64,000 bases of DNA, taken from Megaleporinus macrocephalus. Taxonomy: Eukaryota > Chordata > Actinopteri > Characiformes > Anostomidae. The notes beneath the pieces were generated by a model. That model was not told the origin of the DNA. It worked only from the letters and a program-made list of their open reading frames with translations, and ran no database searches. Where the stretch lies: contig CM038702.1 of NCBI GenBank assembly GCA_021613375.1, positions 21,766,349 to 21,830,348 on the forward strand, given 5' to 3'. Of this stretch, positions 48,209 to 62,600 are shown piece after piece. Positions within the stretch are counted from its first letter, which is position 1. Each line of letters begins with the position of its first letter. Position numbers and translations under genes: made by a program.

Positions 48209-50241
48209 ACTCTCTCTCTCAGAAATCACAATGATCTAAATCTGCATTCCAGAGATGCAGAGATTTGAAATGTGGATCATACACCAACCAGAAAAACAAA
48301 ATAAACAGATAGTGTTCAGAGAGAGTTCTTTTGAAGCACTGGCATATTTTTAACTTGTAAAACTCAATGGACAGTACTTTAAGTAAACAATAGTGGCTTC
48401 ACTCCAAATAACCCTTTATAGTACCTTTAAAGTTTGGCATATAAGTAATAGTGATGTGGAGACTGTGGTGAATACAGGCAAGACAAATATTCACACACTT
48501 TACCAAGTCATAAACCTGTCTAGGGCCTGGAGATCCCACATCTTCTAATTTTATTGTGATTTCATGTGATTTCTCAGAGCCTGACATTATGTGATTAGTT
48601 TGTGATTAGATACAGGTCATGTTTTGGGTTATAGAAGCTGTTGATGATTACCTGAACATTTACTGTTGCATAAACCTATTTGAGGCCTCTGACCCAGACC
48701 TTAGCCTTAACTCGTCAATGTTTAACTCTCATTACTGTGAGCAAGTCCTATCCAAGAGAAGAACAAGCGTCATTAGGATAATGCTGGAGATGGCCAAAGT
48801 CTTGTTTCTAAGATTTCCTTTGGGTATGCAGATAGAAGCATGAAATATTGAATAAAACATGCTTTCTCATATATGACATACAGCATTTCAATCTATTCTG
48901 TATATGTTAATACTAAATAAAATAAATGAAAATATTAATATGACAAGAGAGCCCAAACATATTCAGCATTATGTAGTAAAAGTATTTTATAGCCATTCAA
49001 CAATTTAAGCAGCCCAAGAGTCAGTGTTGAGGGTTGAATATTACCCCAACACCATATTTAAAGCAACACATAAATAAATGAAAATGATTACTGTATCCAT
49101 GTTGTTACACAACTTACTAATGAGATTAGAGCAGGGAGGCAGGAGGAATGTGGCTTGTGAGCATGCTGCAGTGAGCTGTCAGCTGTCAGTGCAGCTTGTC
49201 TGCAAACTTAGAAGTTCAAACAATCCTTTATCGTTAGATAGAATGTACGGAAAGCCTGTTCTCCACAGTGCATTATCACAGATTTCAGGATTGTTTGAAG
49301 AGCCCATATTCCACGTCTTTCTAGCATTTATGTTTTTTCCTTCAGATCCACTTCCAACATTTGTGTGATTTTGTGCAGCAAACATGGCCACAATTATTTT
49401 AACAACCAATCTTGACCTCTCTTTGCCCTTAACAATAAGACAGGTTATTTTTCTTATTGTACCTTACTGCTGTAGGCTGAATAGGTGAATATATGTAAAT
49501 GAGTTTATCCATGTGACATCACATTAACACAACATTCAGGCTGATTAAAGATATGTATTATACGGACTGGGGAGTGAATTATTTAAAAATATTGAGTACA
49601 TTTGTTTTTCCCTGATATCTGGTTGGGATTTCATTTGTGTTACTTTATTGATATTTTCAGTGCACTGTTTAAGAAAATGACTCACCAACCGCTGACCACT
49701 TTGAATACTTGTAGCTAAAACACAAGAATCAATAGTAGGCTAAAATGTGAGCAGGCTATTCCCATGTTGGTGGATATGTCTTGTATGTGCCACATTAAAA
49801 TCCAGCCCCCCAATTTTCAACTCCAACTGCTGTCCTTGGTCACAACTCCACAATGTCATATTTTCATCAAACACAAACACACATATGCATGAAAACACAA
49901 ACACACACACACACACACATATGCATGAAAACACAAACACACACACACACACACACACATCCACACACACACATATGCATGAAAACACAAACACACATAT
50001 GCATGAAAACACACACACACACACACACAAATGCATGAAAACACAAAAACACATGCATTAAAACACACACACACACGCATGAAAACACACACACACACAT
50101 GCATGAAAACACACACACACACACACACACACATGCATTAAAACACACACATGCATGAAAATACACACACACATGCATGAAAACACACACACACACACAT
50201 GCATGAAAACACACACACATGCATGAACACACACACATGCA

Positions 50242-50273
<32 letters not shown>

Positions 50274-50351
50274 TGCATGAAAACACACACACATGCATGA
50301 ACACACACACACACACATGCATGAAAACCCACACACACAATTACACATGCA

Positions 50352-50405
<54 letters not shown>

Positions 50406-50432
50406 CATGAAAACACATACATGCACAAAAAA

Positions 50433-50478
<46 letters not shown>

Positions 50479-50504
50479 CATGAAAACACACACACACACA
50501 TGCA

Positions 50505-50541
<37 letters not shown>

Positions 50542-53099
50542 TTGGGTTATAAATGTGCTGTATAAAGACCTAAGGTTAGTAAGAAACAGAAAGTGCTGCT
50601 TATGAAGTAAAAGGATGTTTTTTGCAGCCTTGCACAGATCTGTTCTTACTCTTCCAGAACTTGAAGCTTTATGAGTTTTTTTTTTTCTCAGTCTATTTCT
50701 CTTTAATGTCTTTTCCATTAAATTGTATTATGTTACATTATATCACACTGTATTGAAGTGGTCTGTATATGTCTCTCCCTGTCTCAGATGTTTCTGGTCT
50801 GCATGTCTTTTGTCTACTTCGCCAAAGCGTTCCAGGGCAGTTACATGAAGAGTTCGGTAACGCAGATTGAAAGACGCTTCGACATCCCCAGCTCCCTCAT
50901 TGGGGTCATTGATGGAAGTTTTGAAATAGGTGCAAATAAACACTCACTTTACATCAAATATATAACAGCTCATCACACAGTGTTTCCTACCTGCTCTTTC
51001 CTGAATTGTCCAAACATGAATTAATATAGATTTTCTTCTATGGGCAACAATTCTTCATGATTTATTGCAGCAATTTACTTGATTCAAATACTCACTTCAT
51101 TTTTACATTAATAAAATCTATTACATTTTAAAAAATATTAATAAAGCTAATTTAAATGAAAGAACAAATGGGTGTCCAACAAAAACCTTTTGTCTTCAAA
51201 ATGGAAACTTTGGCAGGAAGATACATTTTTATATTAATCGTCTTCATAAAATTGAAATATTAAAATATATATATATTAAAAAGTACAGAGTGAGTCACCA
51301 AAGAACAATATTACTAAAATGTGAATGACTTTAGAGGACAATCTAAACTACACCTACAGCTCTACAAGCCAAACAAAACAAGACTTAAAACCCCAAAATG
51401 TAAGCTCCTCCAATGCACTAGACTCCCTGCTGCTGCTGTACCACAGAAACTGGATAAAAACTAGGATCAAAACTACAAAACATACTTTACTTACAGATGT
51501 ACTGATGTAAAAGTGCTATTCTGATGTGGAATGTAAATCACGAATAAATCACTGAACCAAATGCCTTAAGAATCAAAAATGTTGTTTATTCTGCAGAGTT
51601 TCTCACCAGCGGGAGCTACAAATGCACAGCGGCTCTCTCTCCTATTAACATTGAAAGTTCCCCATTATATAGCTCCCCTCAAAGTCTTTCTGTGGTACAT
51701 GCAGTTAGTGATCTGTTTCTTCTTTTTGGAATCATGCTTGGACCAGGCACTCAGCATGCGTTACTTTCATGATTTTTCATGACCCCAGCAGAGTTTATGG
51801 TGCCAAATGCCAAATGCTCACCTGACCCCTGCAGAGTGCAAGTATATATGCCAGACCCCTGCAGAAAAAAATATATACTCATACTCGATTAAAAAAAAAT
51901 GGCATTGATGCATCCCTAGTTTACACAAGGTGGCTTTTTCAAATTATGCCAAAAAGTTAAAAATGGAGAAAGTTTAGTTTCAAGAGTGAGGTTATTTTAA
52001 TAATGTAGGAAATTCTTAATACTGAAAAAATACTGAAAAAATACTGAAGATAAAATGAATCAAAAAATGTGTTGTCTTTAACTGAATGTATCTAATTGAA
52101 GACAAAATGTTTGTTTTTGCCATTTAACATTTGAAAAAGAGTGGGTGTTGAGTCTTATAGATGTATGGAACCAAAAACACACTAAGATAACATAAAATGT
52201 ATCTTTACATCTCTGAAAGACTGTTAGTCACCTAAATGCATTGTTTAAAATCATATCATCTTCACATCAACAACTGTGTTTGTAAAAACACCATATATAA
52301 TTCAAATAAATCTAAAGAATTAGTTTTGTTCTAGATGTCTCCTGGACTTTTTACAGTCAACACATACATTTCTTAAGTTCCATCACAAGCACACAACTTA
52401 CTATATTAATGTTTCTATTTATCATAGTATTAGTGTTAAATTATATCAATGAATGCAATAAATGCTTAAATGCCCGTATTAATAGCTTTTAAATATAACC
52501 TAAATAAATACAATTGGGTGTCTAAAACTTTTGTGTTTAAACATAATAAATTATAAACTAATACTATAAAACTCCATATGTGATTTCAGTCCAGAAACAT
52601 ATAACAAAAATATATTTGTTATGTGCCAGAGAATTTCTTCCCAAGGTTTGTAATTGTGCTAATTTTTTATTAAGAGCATGAAAGTAGTTGACTTCTTTGG
52701 GAAATGTAATTGAGTAAAAGAATAAGTGTTTAGTGTCAAGTTGTTCAATGTAATACTAAAGTTTAAAAACAATGTATATTTAAAGTGTTTTAAATCTTAT
52801 TTTTGGAATCAAGCAGCTGTAAGTGTTATGACAATAATTTAATTGTTTCTTTTGCAGGTAATCTGCTGGTGATTGCGTTTGTGAGTTACTTTGGGGCAAA
52901 GCTCCACAGACCCAGATTGATAGGAGCTGGCTGTTTGATTATGGCTATTGGCTCGTTCCTCACTGCTCTTCCCCACTTCTTCCAGGGACTGTGAGTTCCA
53001 GCAGCACCACTACAAACATGTTATTGTACTATTGATGTCTTTATTTTAACCCATTCAACTGCATAGTCAACATTCAGTTCTTAAAGTGCCCTCATTATA

Positions 53100-53131
<32 letters not shown>

Positions 53132-56100
53132 GTCATATTATTATTATTATTATTATTATTATATTTGTAGAAGTACCAGTAATAGTATTAATTACTGTGA
53201 GTTACATAGTAACTTATAGAGCAAATAAATAAATAATATGAACCAACATACATGACTTCACAATTCAATGTTCACCATTTTACTATGGCTAAAGACCAGG
53301 AAAGTTCTGAGTAAGGTCATTAGTGGTCAATTTGACTGGATACCTTAGGTCCCTGCTCAAACAACTTCATTATGGTTTAGGCAGCAGTTGTTCAGTAGCT
53401 GACTGACCTTATCGAAATATTTCAACCTAAATGGTTTGAAGTGCTCATTCTCATCTTTTACATTAGACTGCGCTGCATCTGTTTTTGTGCTGGTCACAAA
53501 AAAAATCCTGCATGTTTTTTCTTAAGCAGCACTCATTCAGTAGTGTACTCGCCTCATTCACCTCACAAAATATCTGGAAATTGCTGACAAATAGTTTAGT
53601 ATGTATAGACCAGAGCAGACTTAAACAGAAGGAATAGAATAGAACATAGTTTTTAAGCATTCTATGTTTCCTGTATATACAAGTAAAATTTAAATGGTCA
53701 GAATGATGTTAGCAGTTATTGTAGTAGTAGCATTTTGGCCTTGTATGTTTCAGAAGAATACTCACATTAATCTCTGTTGGTGCAGCACGACTGCTCTTTG
53801 TCAGTGTATTATTGTACAAGCGTATGGTCTTTTTCTCTTAACAGATACAAATATGAGACCACAATTTCCCATTTCTCTGAGGCCAATGCTACTGAGACCA
53901 TCCTGCCCTGTCTGAGCAATGGCAGCCATCCACTGGGTGAAGAACCGGCCTCAGCAGAGACTCTAGCAGGTGAGTGACAGCAAAACTGCCCAATTAGCTG
54001 TGTTCCTACAATCTGTTGAATCTGTGGCACTTGAGCCCCAGCAAAATTGCAGGCTTACTATATCACACTGCTGACTTCCACAGACAATCAATTTTCTGAG
54101 AATACAATTTGTATTTTACTGTTATTAGTAAAAAAAAACCTGAAAAATCATGTATATAAAATCCAACGGGTAGTTGCTAAATTCTTTTTTTTTTTAGTGC
54201 AAATAAAAAAAAGTATAGCACTTAAGATATTTATACAAAGAGTTCTTCAGCTTTTAAACATTAGGACTACACAGCTAAAATGACATGAAGTTTCAAAATC
54301 TTTACTACTGTGCTGGAATCTGCCATGTGTGCAGTGATAACTATTAGAAGTGCATCAGTTTTCTATTCATTTCTAAACATATGTATAAGCACATGTGAAA
54401 AAGACTGTCTATGCTAACCAACCATATGACATTGATGCAACACTTACCTGCACGGCTACTACTTCAAATACTGAACATTTACTGCAGTAATACAGTTCTT
54501 GCCATAACTGTGAACAGTTCGCTGCTGGTTGACTTTTTATGGACCTAAAGAAACGGACGTAAAAACTGTCACCACTTCAAGCTTGGGACGCGGCTATCCG
54601 ATAGCTGTCCTCTTCAGGTCGTGTCTGGAGATGTCTAAGTGTGGTCTTTGCTCTTGCAGAGTGTGAGAAAGTGTCAGGATCATCTTTATGGGTCTACGTG
54701 TTTCTGGGGAACATGCTGAGAGGAATCGGAGAGACTCCAGTCATGCCTTTAGGACTGTCCTACTTGGATGACTTTGCCAAAGAGGAAAACACAGCTTTCT
54801 ATCTGGGTATGAAAGAAACGGAACACTCAATGTGCATGAAAGTGACTGGATTCAAATATTGTTGCTGTCCAAAGAATAACATGCATCTCCAAGTTTTAAA
54901 TTTTCTAATCATTTGAACACGAGAGCTGATCTTTATATCCTGATGATGGAGAAGAAGTCCCTATTCTGGAGCTACATGTTTGTCTTTGGACAGTGACAGT
55001 GATGTGCGTGTAATTTCCAAATGAATTAAATTTATTACACTAGTACATGCTTTACCAAAGCACCTGTCTTATCTTGGCACCACACCAACACCCGCCACCC
55101 AATATGTTATCAGTTGTTATTACACTGTTATAATAATAAAATGTGGAATAAAGGTGAGCTTTGCTGACAAACTGGACTGTAAAACATTATCAGACGTAGT
55201 AGACATAGTTTTGTTATGTTATGAGATCTCGTAACTTCATAGTCTTATGTTTTTATTTTGAAAATGCTAGTTGCCCTTTACGCATCGTAAACTCTGCTGT
55301 TTTTCTCTCTACTTTGTTCTTCATCACTCCTTCTATCTCTCTCTGTATCTCTCTCATCACTCTTTTTTATTTTCTCTTTCTCCTTTCTATGTCTTTCTCT
55401 ATCATCATTACCATTTTTCTTTCTTCCTGCATCTCTCCTTTTATCTCACTTTCTCTGTCTCTTTCATCACTCTTTTTCTTCCCTCTCTTCTCTCTCTCTC
55501 TGTCTCGCTATATGTCATTCTCCCTCTCTCCATTAAGCTAACACTTTTCTGTCTCTTTCTCCTCTCTCTGTCTCTCTCTATATCATTCTATATCCCTCTC
55601 TTTATCACTCTGCCTTTTTCTCTCTCTTCTATCATTTTTCCTTTTATCTCTCTCTCTCATCACTCTTTTTTATTTCTCTCTTTCTCCTTCATATGTCTCT
55701 CTCTGTCATTCTTTCTCTCTATCATCATTACTATTTTTCTCTTTCTTCCTGCATCTCTCCTTTTATCTCACTCTCTCTGTCTCTTTCAATACTATTTTTC
55801 TTCCCTCTTTCCTCTCTCTCTGTCTCTCTGTCATTTTCCCCCTTTTTCCATTACTCTAACACTTTTCTGTCTCTCTTTCTCCTCTCTCTGTCTCTCTCTA
55901 AATCATTTTCTCTCCCTCTTTTTATCACTCTGCCTTTTTATCTTTCTTTCTTCTATCATCTCTCTTTTTATCTCTATCTCTCTCATCACTCTTTTTATTT
56001 CTCTTTTCTCTTTGCTATGTCTCTCTGTCATTCCCTCTCTCTATCATTATTACCATTTTCTCTCTTTCTTTCTTCATCTCTCCTTTTATCTCACTCTGTC

Positions 56101-56539
56101 TCTTATCACTCTTTTTCTTCTCTCTCTCCTCTCGCTGTCTCTCTATATGTCATTCTCCCTTCTCCATTACTCTAACAAATTTCTGTCTCTCTCCTCTCTC
56201 TCTCTTACTATATCATTCTCTCTCCCTCTCTTTATCACTCTGCCTAGTATCTCTCTTTCTTCTGTCATTTCTCTTTTTTTCTCTCTCTCTCTATCTCTCT
56301 CATCACTCTTTTTCTTTCTCCCTCTCTCCTCTCTTTCTGTCTCTCTATATTATTTTCTTGCCGTCTGTCTTCATCTCTCTCTCACTCTCTATCTCTCTTC
56401 ATTCATTTCTCGTTTGTCTGTCTCTCCTTATTATCATTTTTCTCTCATTCACCCCCTCTCCATTTATCCTTTAGCCTCTCTCTCTTTTTTTCTCTCTCTC
56501 TCTCCCCTTTGCTCTCCATTTTTTCTTTCTTTCTCCACT

Positions 56540-56616
<77 letters not shown>

Positions 56617-59600
56617 CTCTCTCTGTTCTCTGTATATGTGCTGTTAATGAAGGAGGTTGAGAAACAGTTGATTTATACACTGAGCAGTGAAAGCCGGGAA
56701 AACTCTGTGATGAACTTTGTTCTTTATGCCATTATATAATCAGAGTGATGGGATGTTGTGAGTCATGTAAGTCTCCCTCTTTCTCTCTGTCTCCAATCAC
56801 AGCCTGCATACAGACAGTAGGAATTCTGGGACCAATGTTTGGTTACATGCTGGGCTCCTACTGTGCCAAGCTCTACGTGGACATCGGAGCTGTGGACTTA
56901 GGTAACATCACCAAAGGAGAACCCTCTGCCTCTGTCCTTCGCCTACTTCTCCTGCTATCTCCTGCTGTTTATAAATAATAAGGTGTAGGCAAGCATCATT
57001 TTGGTGTGATCTCCTGATCCTCATAAGTAACATCCTCCTTTAAATGGCAGCTGTTTCTGCTTTAATCTAATGTTTTCTTAAAGCTGCATTTACTCCTATT
57101 TTGAAATGTAAAGAATATAATCTAACAAAGTTGTTTTTAATAGTAATGCGAATAAAACAAAACAGTAATAAGTGTTTCCATAGTATCATGTGTATGTACG
57201 AATGAGTGCGCATGCTCAGCTTGAACCTATCACAGTGCATCCAACTATAGAGACAGCATTAACTTTCTTTTAGGGCAAGGAACACTGAAGCGCACAGAAA
57301 GCTCCAGTTCCACATGCTGATTCAGTTTACTATGACCAGATTTAAAAGAGGATATAAAGACAAAGACTGTAGACCTACTTGGAGTACAGCTGCTGGCTGA
57401 TTTGCAACGTCACATTCTCTCTCCCCTGATTGACCCGCTGTTCTTATTATCGGCTAATGTGCAGTGTGTTAGAGGGGAGCCGTCTGTAACTATTACCTCC
57501 GTTTTTGTTTGCTTGGTCATGGTCATTCCTGCCCAAGCAGTTTTAAAGGTCAGCAACTTAACTATTGCATGGCTTCTGTCAGCTTAGAAGTATTGCTGGG
57601 TGTATTCCTAAAACAAGTCTAGTATTTTTTAATATTCTTATCATGATTTATTACTTGGCCCAAATGTTTGGGGACATCTGGGTTCAAAAGGTTTTGATGA
57701 AAAGTTGATGAATTTTAAGTTTAAGGCCAACTATGAATTTTTTTATCCTCTGATGTCAGCACTTGTCAGCCTTCACACCTTTTAACCAACTTTAGCATGA
57801 AGAGTGTTTCATTTTGTGCTTTTTACAATAGTTTGGAAAAGAAACAGCACATATCAGTGATTATACTAGACCTGTTTTTCACTCCAAGGAAAGTAAATAT
57901 TGCCAAAAGAGCTTTAGAAGTTTTTTTTTCTTATGAAACTTAAAGCCAAAAGCTATTTCTGCCTGTGTCTCAGATCCCACAGTGTTTGCACTATGCATTA
58001 TGATCAAAATCAATCAAGCAATTTTTTAAATTGTGGTCACAGTTTTGTTAATTCATTATTGGTTATTAATAGACTTTTTAGCCACCAAAAAACTGCAACT
58101 GCACTGATGTTTGCTGATTATGACGCTCAGCTGTACGAGGAAAGCTATAATGTCCTGAAAGTGCAAAACCCAAATAAAAAGAACCAATAATTAGACCACT
58201 ATTGTGTAATTCTAAGCACATCTAACCCCATCAGACACATGCAGACAAATAAAATGTACTACTATTTTGTTTGGGTGCAAATAAACGAAAAGGTGTGCAC
58301 AACTAAAAAGAAAACATGTGTAATTAAAAGAAAAGGAGAACAAATTGTTAATCGAGGGAATTAATTAAGAAATCATGGCCACGCAAAAAAGAAAATATTC
58401 ACACATTTTGCATAATGCTTTTTTTAAAAAAATTTATTAAAAAAAAAAAGTTATACCCATTTCTATTTTATCACTTCAGTTCTCAGTAGAAATGACAAAG
58501 ATAAAGAAAGTGTTTTCACTGTGTTTAAAGGTTCTGCACATACAAACCAAGATGATTATCATCCCTTCACTTTTACCCTTGCTGCTACACATAGATCAAC
58601 AGTATCATAGCTAAAATAGTTTATTCAGAATATTCTGCAAAAAGAGGTTCTTCACAGTGAAACTAAAGATTTGACAGCAGTGGAACTGCAGCACTAATCC
58701 TACTAGAAATGCTTCTGTCTAGGGATGTACATATTGGAACCTTAGCTTTGATTTAGTCTTTTGACACTGTCACTGATACATGGCCTTGAACACTGATTCT
58801 AGGAATCAGTATAGCTTGTAGAACATATATGACACAGTGTCATGCTCCTTAGATAAATATCAACCTCTGTTAACCCACAAGATAATTGACTGGCTGACCT
58901 TGTTGAACCTGTGGTCACTCTTCACTATTCTTTATGTATCCTCTTTACAGAAACCATCACCATTAACCACAAAGACTCCCGCTGGGTGGGGGCCTGGTGG
59001 CTCGGCTTCTTGCTGACCGGAGTTGTGATGTTACTGGCAGGAATTCCATTTTGGTTCCTGCCCAGGTCACTACCCAAGCAAGGTGATAGTCCAAACAAGA
59101 ACAGCTCTGAAGCCCAGGAGGGCGAGCAGGACACATTCATCACTACGAACAGCAACATCAGCCCGCCTTCTGAAAAACAAGAGCCCGTCACTATGGCTGC
59201 CTTGGCTAAAGGTACTGCCCTCATACTGCTGTGAACGTAGAGTCAGAGACATTTAAGGAGATACTTCAGTTTTTCAACCTAATTGTCGTCCACTGCATCT
59301 GTCAATTTTTACATGGAAAACATTTACTTACAATGAAATTCATTAATAAAGTCTTAAATATATGATTGTATGCAAAAGACGATGAAGGGAGCAATAGAAA
59401 TTCTCTTTTTACATTAACCTACATTGAAAATAAAAAAACATTTGTGCCTTATTCTGTAAAGATATTATTTCAGAGATACCTGTTTGCTTTGGACGGCGAC
59501 AACAGAGGAACAAACTTAAAGCATTTCCAAAAAAATTGAATACACAATTTCTATTTACTTGCTGTATTTAGCACATCGAAAAAAATATAAAATACACAAT

Positions 59601-62600
59601 ATGCGCCATAACTTTTGCACAGGCCATCATTTATTTTTCCTCAATATTTTTAATTCAGCAAATGTACAATAATTGTTCATATGAAATACGTACGTATATG
59701 CAACAAACCTACATTAGACCAGGGGTACTCAAACTTTTGAACATGGCTGGATATTTGTTAACATTGTCTGTTGACCGTGTATTATTATTTTTTTGTAGAT
59801 TTCGTGCCATCACTGAGGAGACTCTTCAGTAACACAGTCTACCTGCTCATCATCTGCACGGCATTGATACAAGTCAACGGCTTCATTGGAATGATCACGT
59901 TCAAGCCCAAGTATATGGAGCAGACCTATGGCCAGTCTCCATCCAAGGCCATCTTCATGATAGGTGGGTGTTTACTGTTTTGCCCTGCTGGTTTTTCAGA
60001 AATGAAGTAGTTTTGTTGTCTCAGGTAATCTGCAGTCTTCGTGTGCTTCACTGGTGGGATCATAAAATAAATGCAGGCTTGTTGAGGTGTTTGAGCTGCT
60101 GTTATCTCTCTCTCACCTTCTTATCCTTGTTGTTAGTGCCTTTATCTTCTACCTTGAGAAACATGGATTAATTGTTGGGTATTTGTGACTTAACCAAGGG
60201 CTAATACTTGAGCATTCACTGAAACTGACAAGGGCTAATACTTGAGCATTCACTGAAACTGAATGCTTGCACTTGTGCTTGTGTCACTCACTCATTATTA
60301 TGGACATTTTGAATGTATGTTTTTTTTATATTTAACCTCCAACCAATAATTGTAAAATGAGACTGCCTCACAAAATGCTAGTTTGTATTTGTGGGAAGAT
60401 CAGTCACCAAACAACCACCACATCACAAATCACCAAGCCAAACAAACATTTAAGTTCTTCACCATTTACTTTTTTTACTTTTATATACTTAAAATTGTTT
60501 TAATATAAGTACATTTTTACTTTCCCTCAAGTACCAGCATATATTGTGTTTTGATGCTGGCATGCTAAATCAGCACTAGACTAACACCATACCAGTTTAG
60601 ACAAGAATAGGCCAGCTTAAACCAGCTTAAACTGTTAAACCAAAACAGAATTAATGCTAGTCTGTACTGCTCTCTCACACATTTTAGTGTTTATTAATAT
60701 TAATACTAGTATTAATAGTAGTAATAGCAGTAGTTGTAGTAGTAATAGTAATAGTAGTAGTAGTGTGATATACTATAACATTTTTATATTTATTGACAAA
60801 TGTGGCTAATAAAAAATCCACAGACACGGCAACCAGGTGTTAACTGGCCAAGAGTTAAGGAAATATAATGCTAGGGTTTGTAAATCCTCTGCAGTAGACA
60901 CTTGTGCGACTCAAACACCATGTATAAGTACTGTAAGAAAGTATAATTTTTCTAGTAAATACTTTATTGTACGCATATTTACTGTAGACATACTTCTGTC
61001 CTGCAGGTATTTTAAATCTGCCTGCTGTGGCGTTGGGGATCATCACAGGAGGCTTTGTGATGAAAAGGTTTAAGCTGAACGTACTCGGAGCAGCCAAAAT
61101 CTGCATAGCAGCCTCCTTCTTCTCTTTCTGCCTCCTGCTCAGTCAGTACTTTGTGCACTGCGGAAACACACAGGTGGCCGGACTCACTGTGTCCTATCAG
61201 GGGTAAATACACGCCTACTTGTATGGAAGTGTACAGCATTCACACTCATGAGAGCTTTTAATATATATTAGTATATAATGTATCGTCGCTGTTCAGTGAA
61301 GAACAAATATCTCCAAAATGAAAACCTTACAGGAGAGGACAAAAACTGTCTTCACTTTCAATGTAAGAAAATGGAACCAGAATTATTTCCAAGCTATTTA
61401 AAATCATTTCTATTGGGGCTTTCATTGTGTGATTTTTTCCCACAATCTAAACAACAGCTGCTGGATTTAAGCGATGTATAAAAATAGACACCAACAAAAA
61501 CAACAACGTTTTTAATTGGAAAGCGGCGATATGAAAGTTACTGGAGCTCACAGGATTGTCTTAACGTACTTTTATGTGATTCACTGATTATAATAGCTTA
61601 TCTCTGCTAATATGTTGGTTGTTTTCATGGTGCCAGGTAAAAGACATTCACTTAAAATCACGATTGGTTTAGTTATCAGTTATCAGTTTACATAAATATC
61701 CTCGTCTGTCTACCTCAAATGTAGTTGACTTGACAAGACAGAGTTTGCTTCTTTATTTTTTTTAGCTATACAACATACTTTGGTGCAAAGCAAAAGAAGA
61801 AAACCTTAGACATCAAACTAATGCCTTGGCTAATCAACGACATTTGAAGTAAGAAGGAAAAATGTATAATTAGATTTTTCACTGCAGCGGATGAGCCTTC
61901 CATAAGTGTACTTTTGAGAAATGTCATATGTCGTAGTAAATCCATATATACTTTTTATTTTCACAGTCTGCCAGATGTGTCCTACCAGGAGCAGAGTTTG
62001 TTGTCTCAGTGTAACTCAGGCTGCTCCTGCTCGCTAAAGCACTGGGACCCAGTGTGCTCCTACAATGGCCTGACCTATGCCTCCCCCTGCCTGGCTGGCT
62101 GCCAGAGCTCCACTGGAGTTGGCAAAGAGATGGTGAGCTGTACTGTTTCAGATAGATACACAATGACTCAACATACATTCTGTATGTACAGTGATACTCC
62201 AACGTATTTGAGCACATTAACCATTTACAGCGAAGCTATTATGCCATTCTGGTATTTTCTTTTCTTTTAGCATGTAGGTTATTGTGATGGTATGAATCTG
62301 CAAAGTTATGAAAGTATCTAAGAATCTTTCCGCCTTAGAATGCACTTTTCTCCACTGTCTGAAAAGCCTTGTGGGAATTCCAGCCCTCTTCTCTGTTATA
62401 GTATGACATCATCTCATAACACAATTCTATTGGCAAGCTTAACACTCCCTCACACAGAGAGTGCACAGAGAGCACAACTTTTTCTACCTGACTCTCAGGA
62501 TCGGACTCTGTCTCAAACTGATACAACAGTGTGTTTGACCAATCAGGACAGAGCTTGCTCAGTTGACATACCAGAGCACAGAGTGTTTCAGAGGGTAAAA

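Noticed and set aside
49747..50718. Several open frames of Cys-Val or Thr-His repeats on both strands
   Set aside because: They read through a CA dinucleotide satellite in all frames and have no biological signature.
55271..56647. A 458-residue plus-strand open frame of Ser, Leu and Phe
   Set aside because: It is produced by the CT-rich repeat region inside an SLCO intron, where stop codons are rare by composition.
58951..59234. SLCO exon 8 reading on to the stop after 59211
   Set aside because: The donor at 59212 and the in-phase join to exon 9 ([10 protein letters not shown]) fit the OATP family; the extra codons are intronic.
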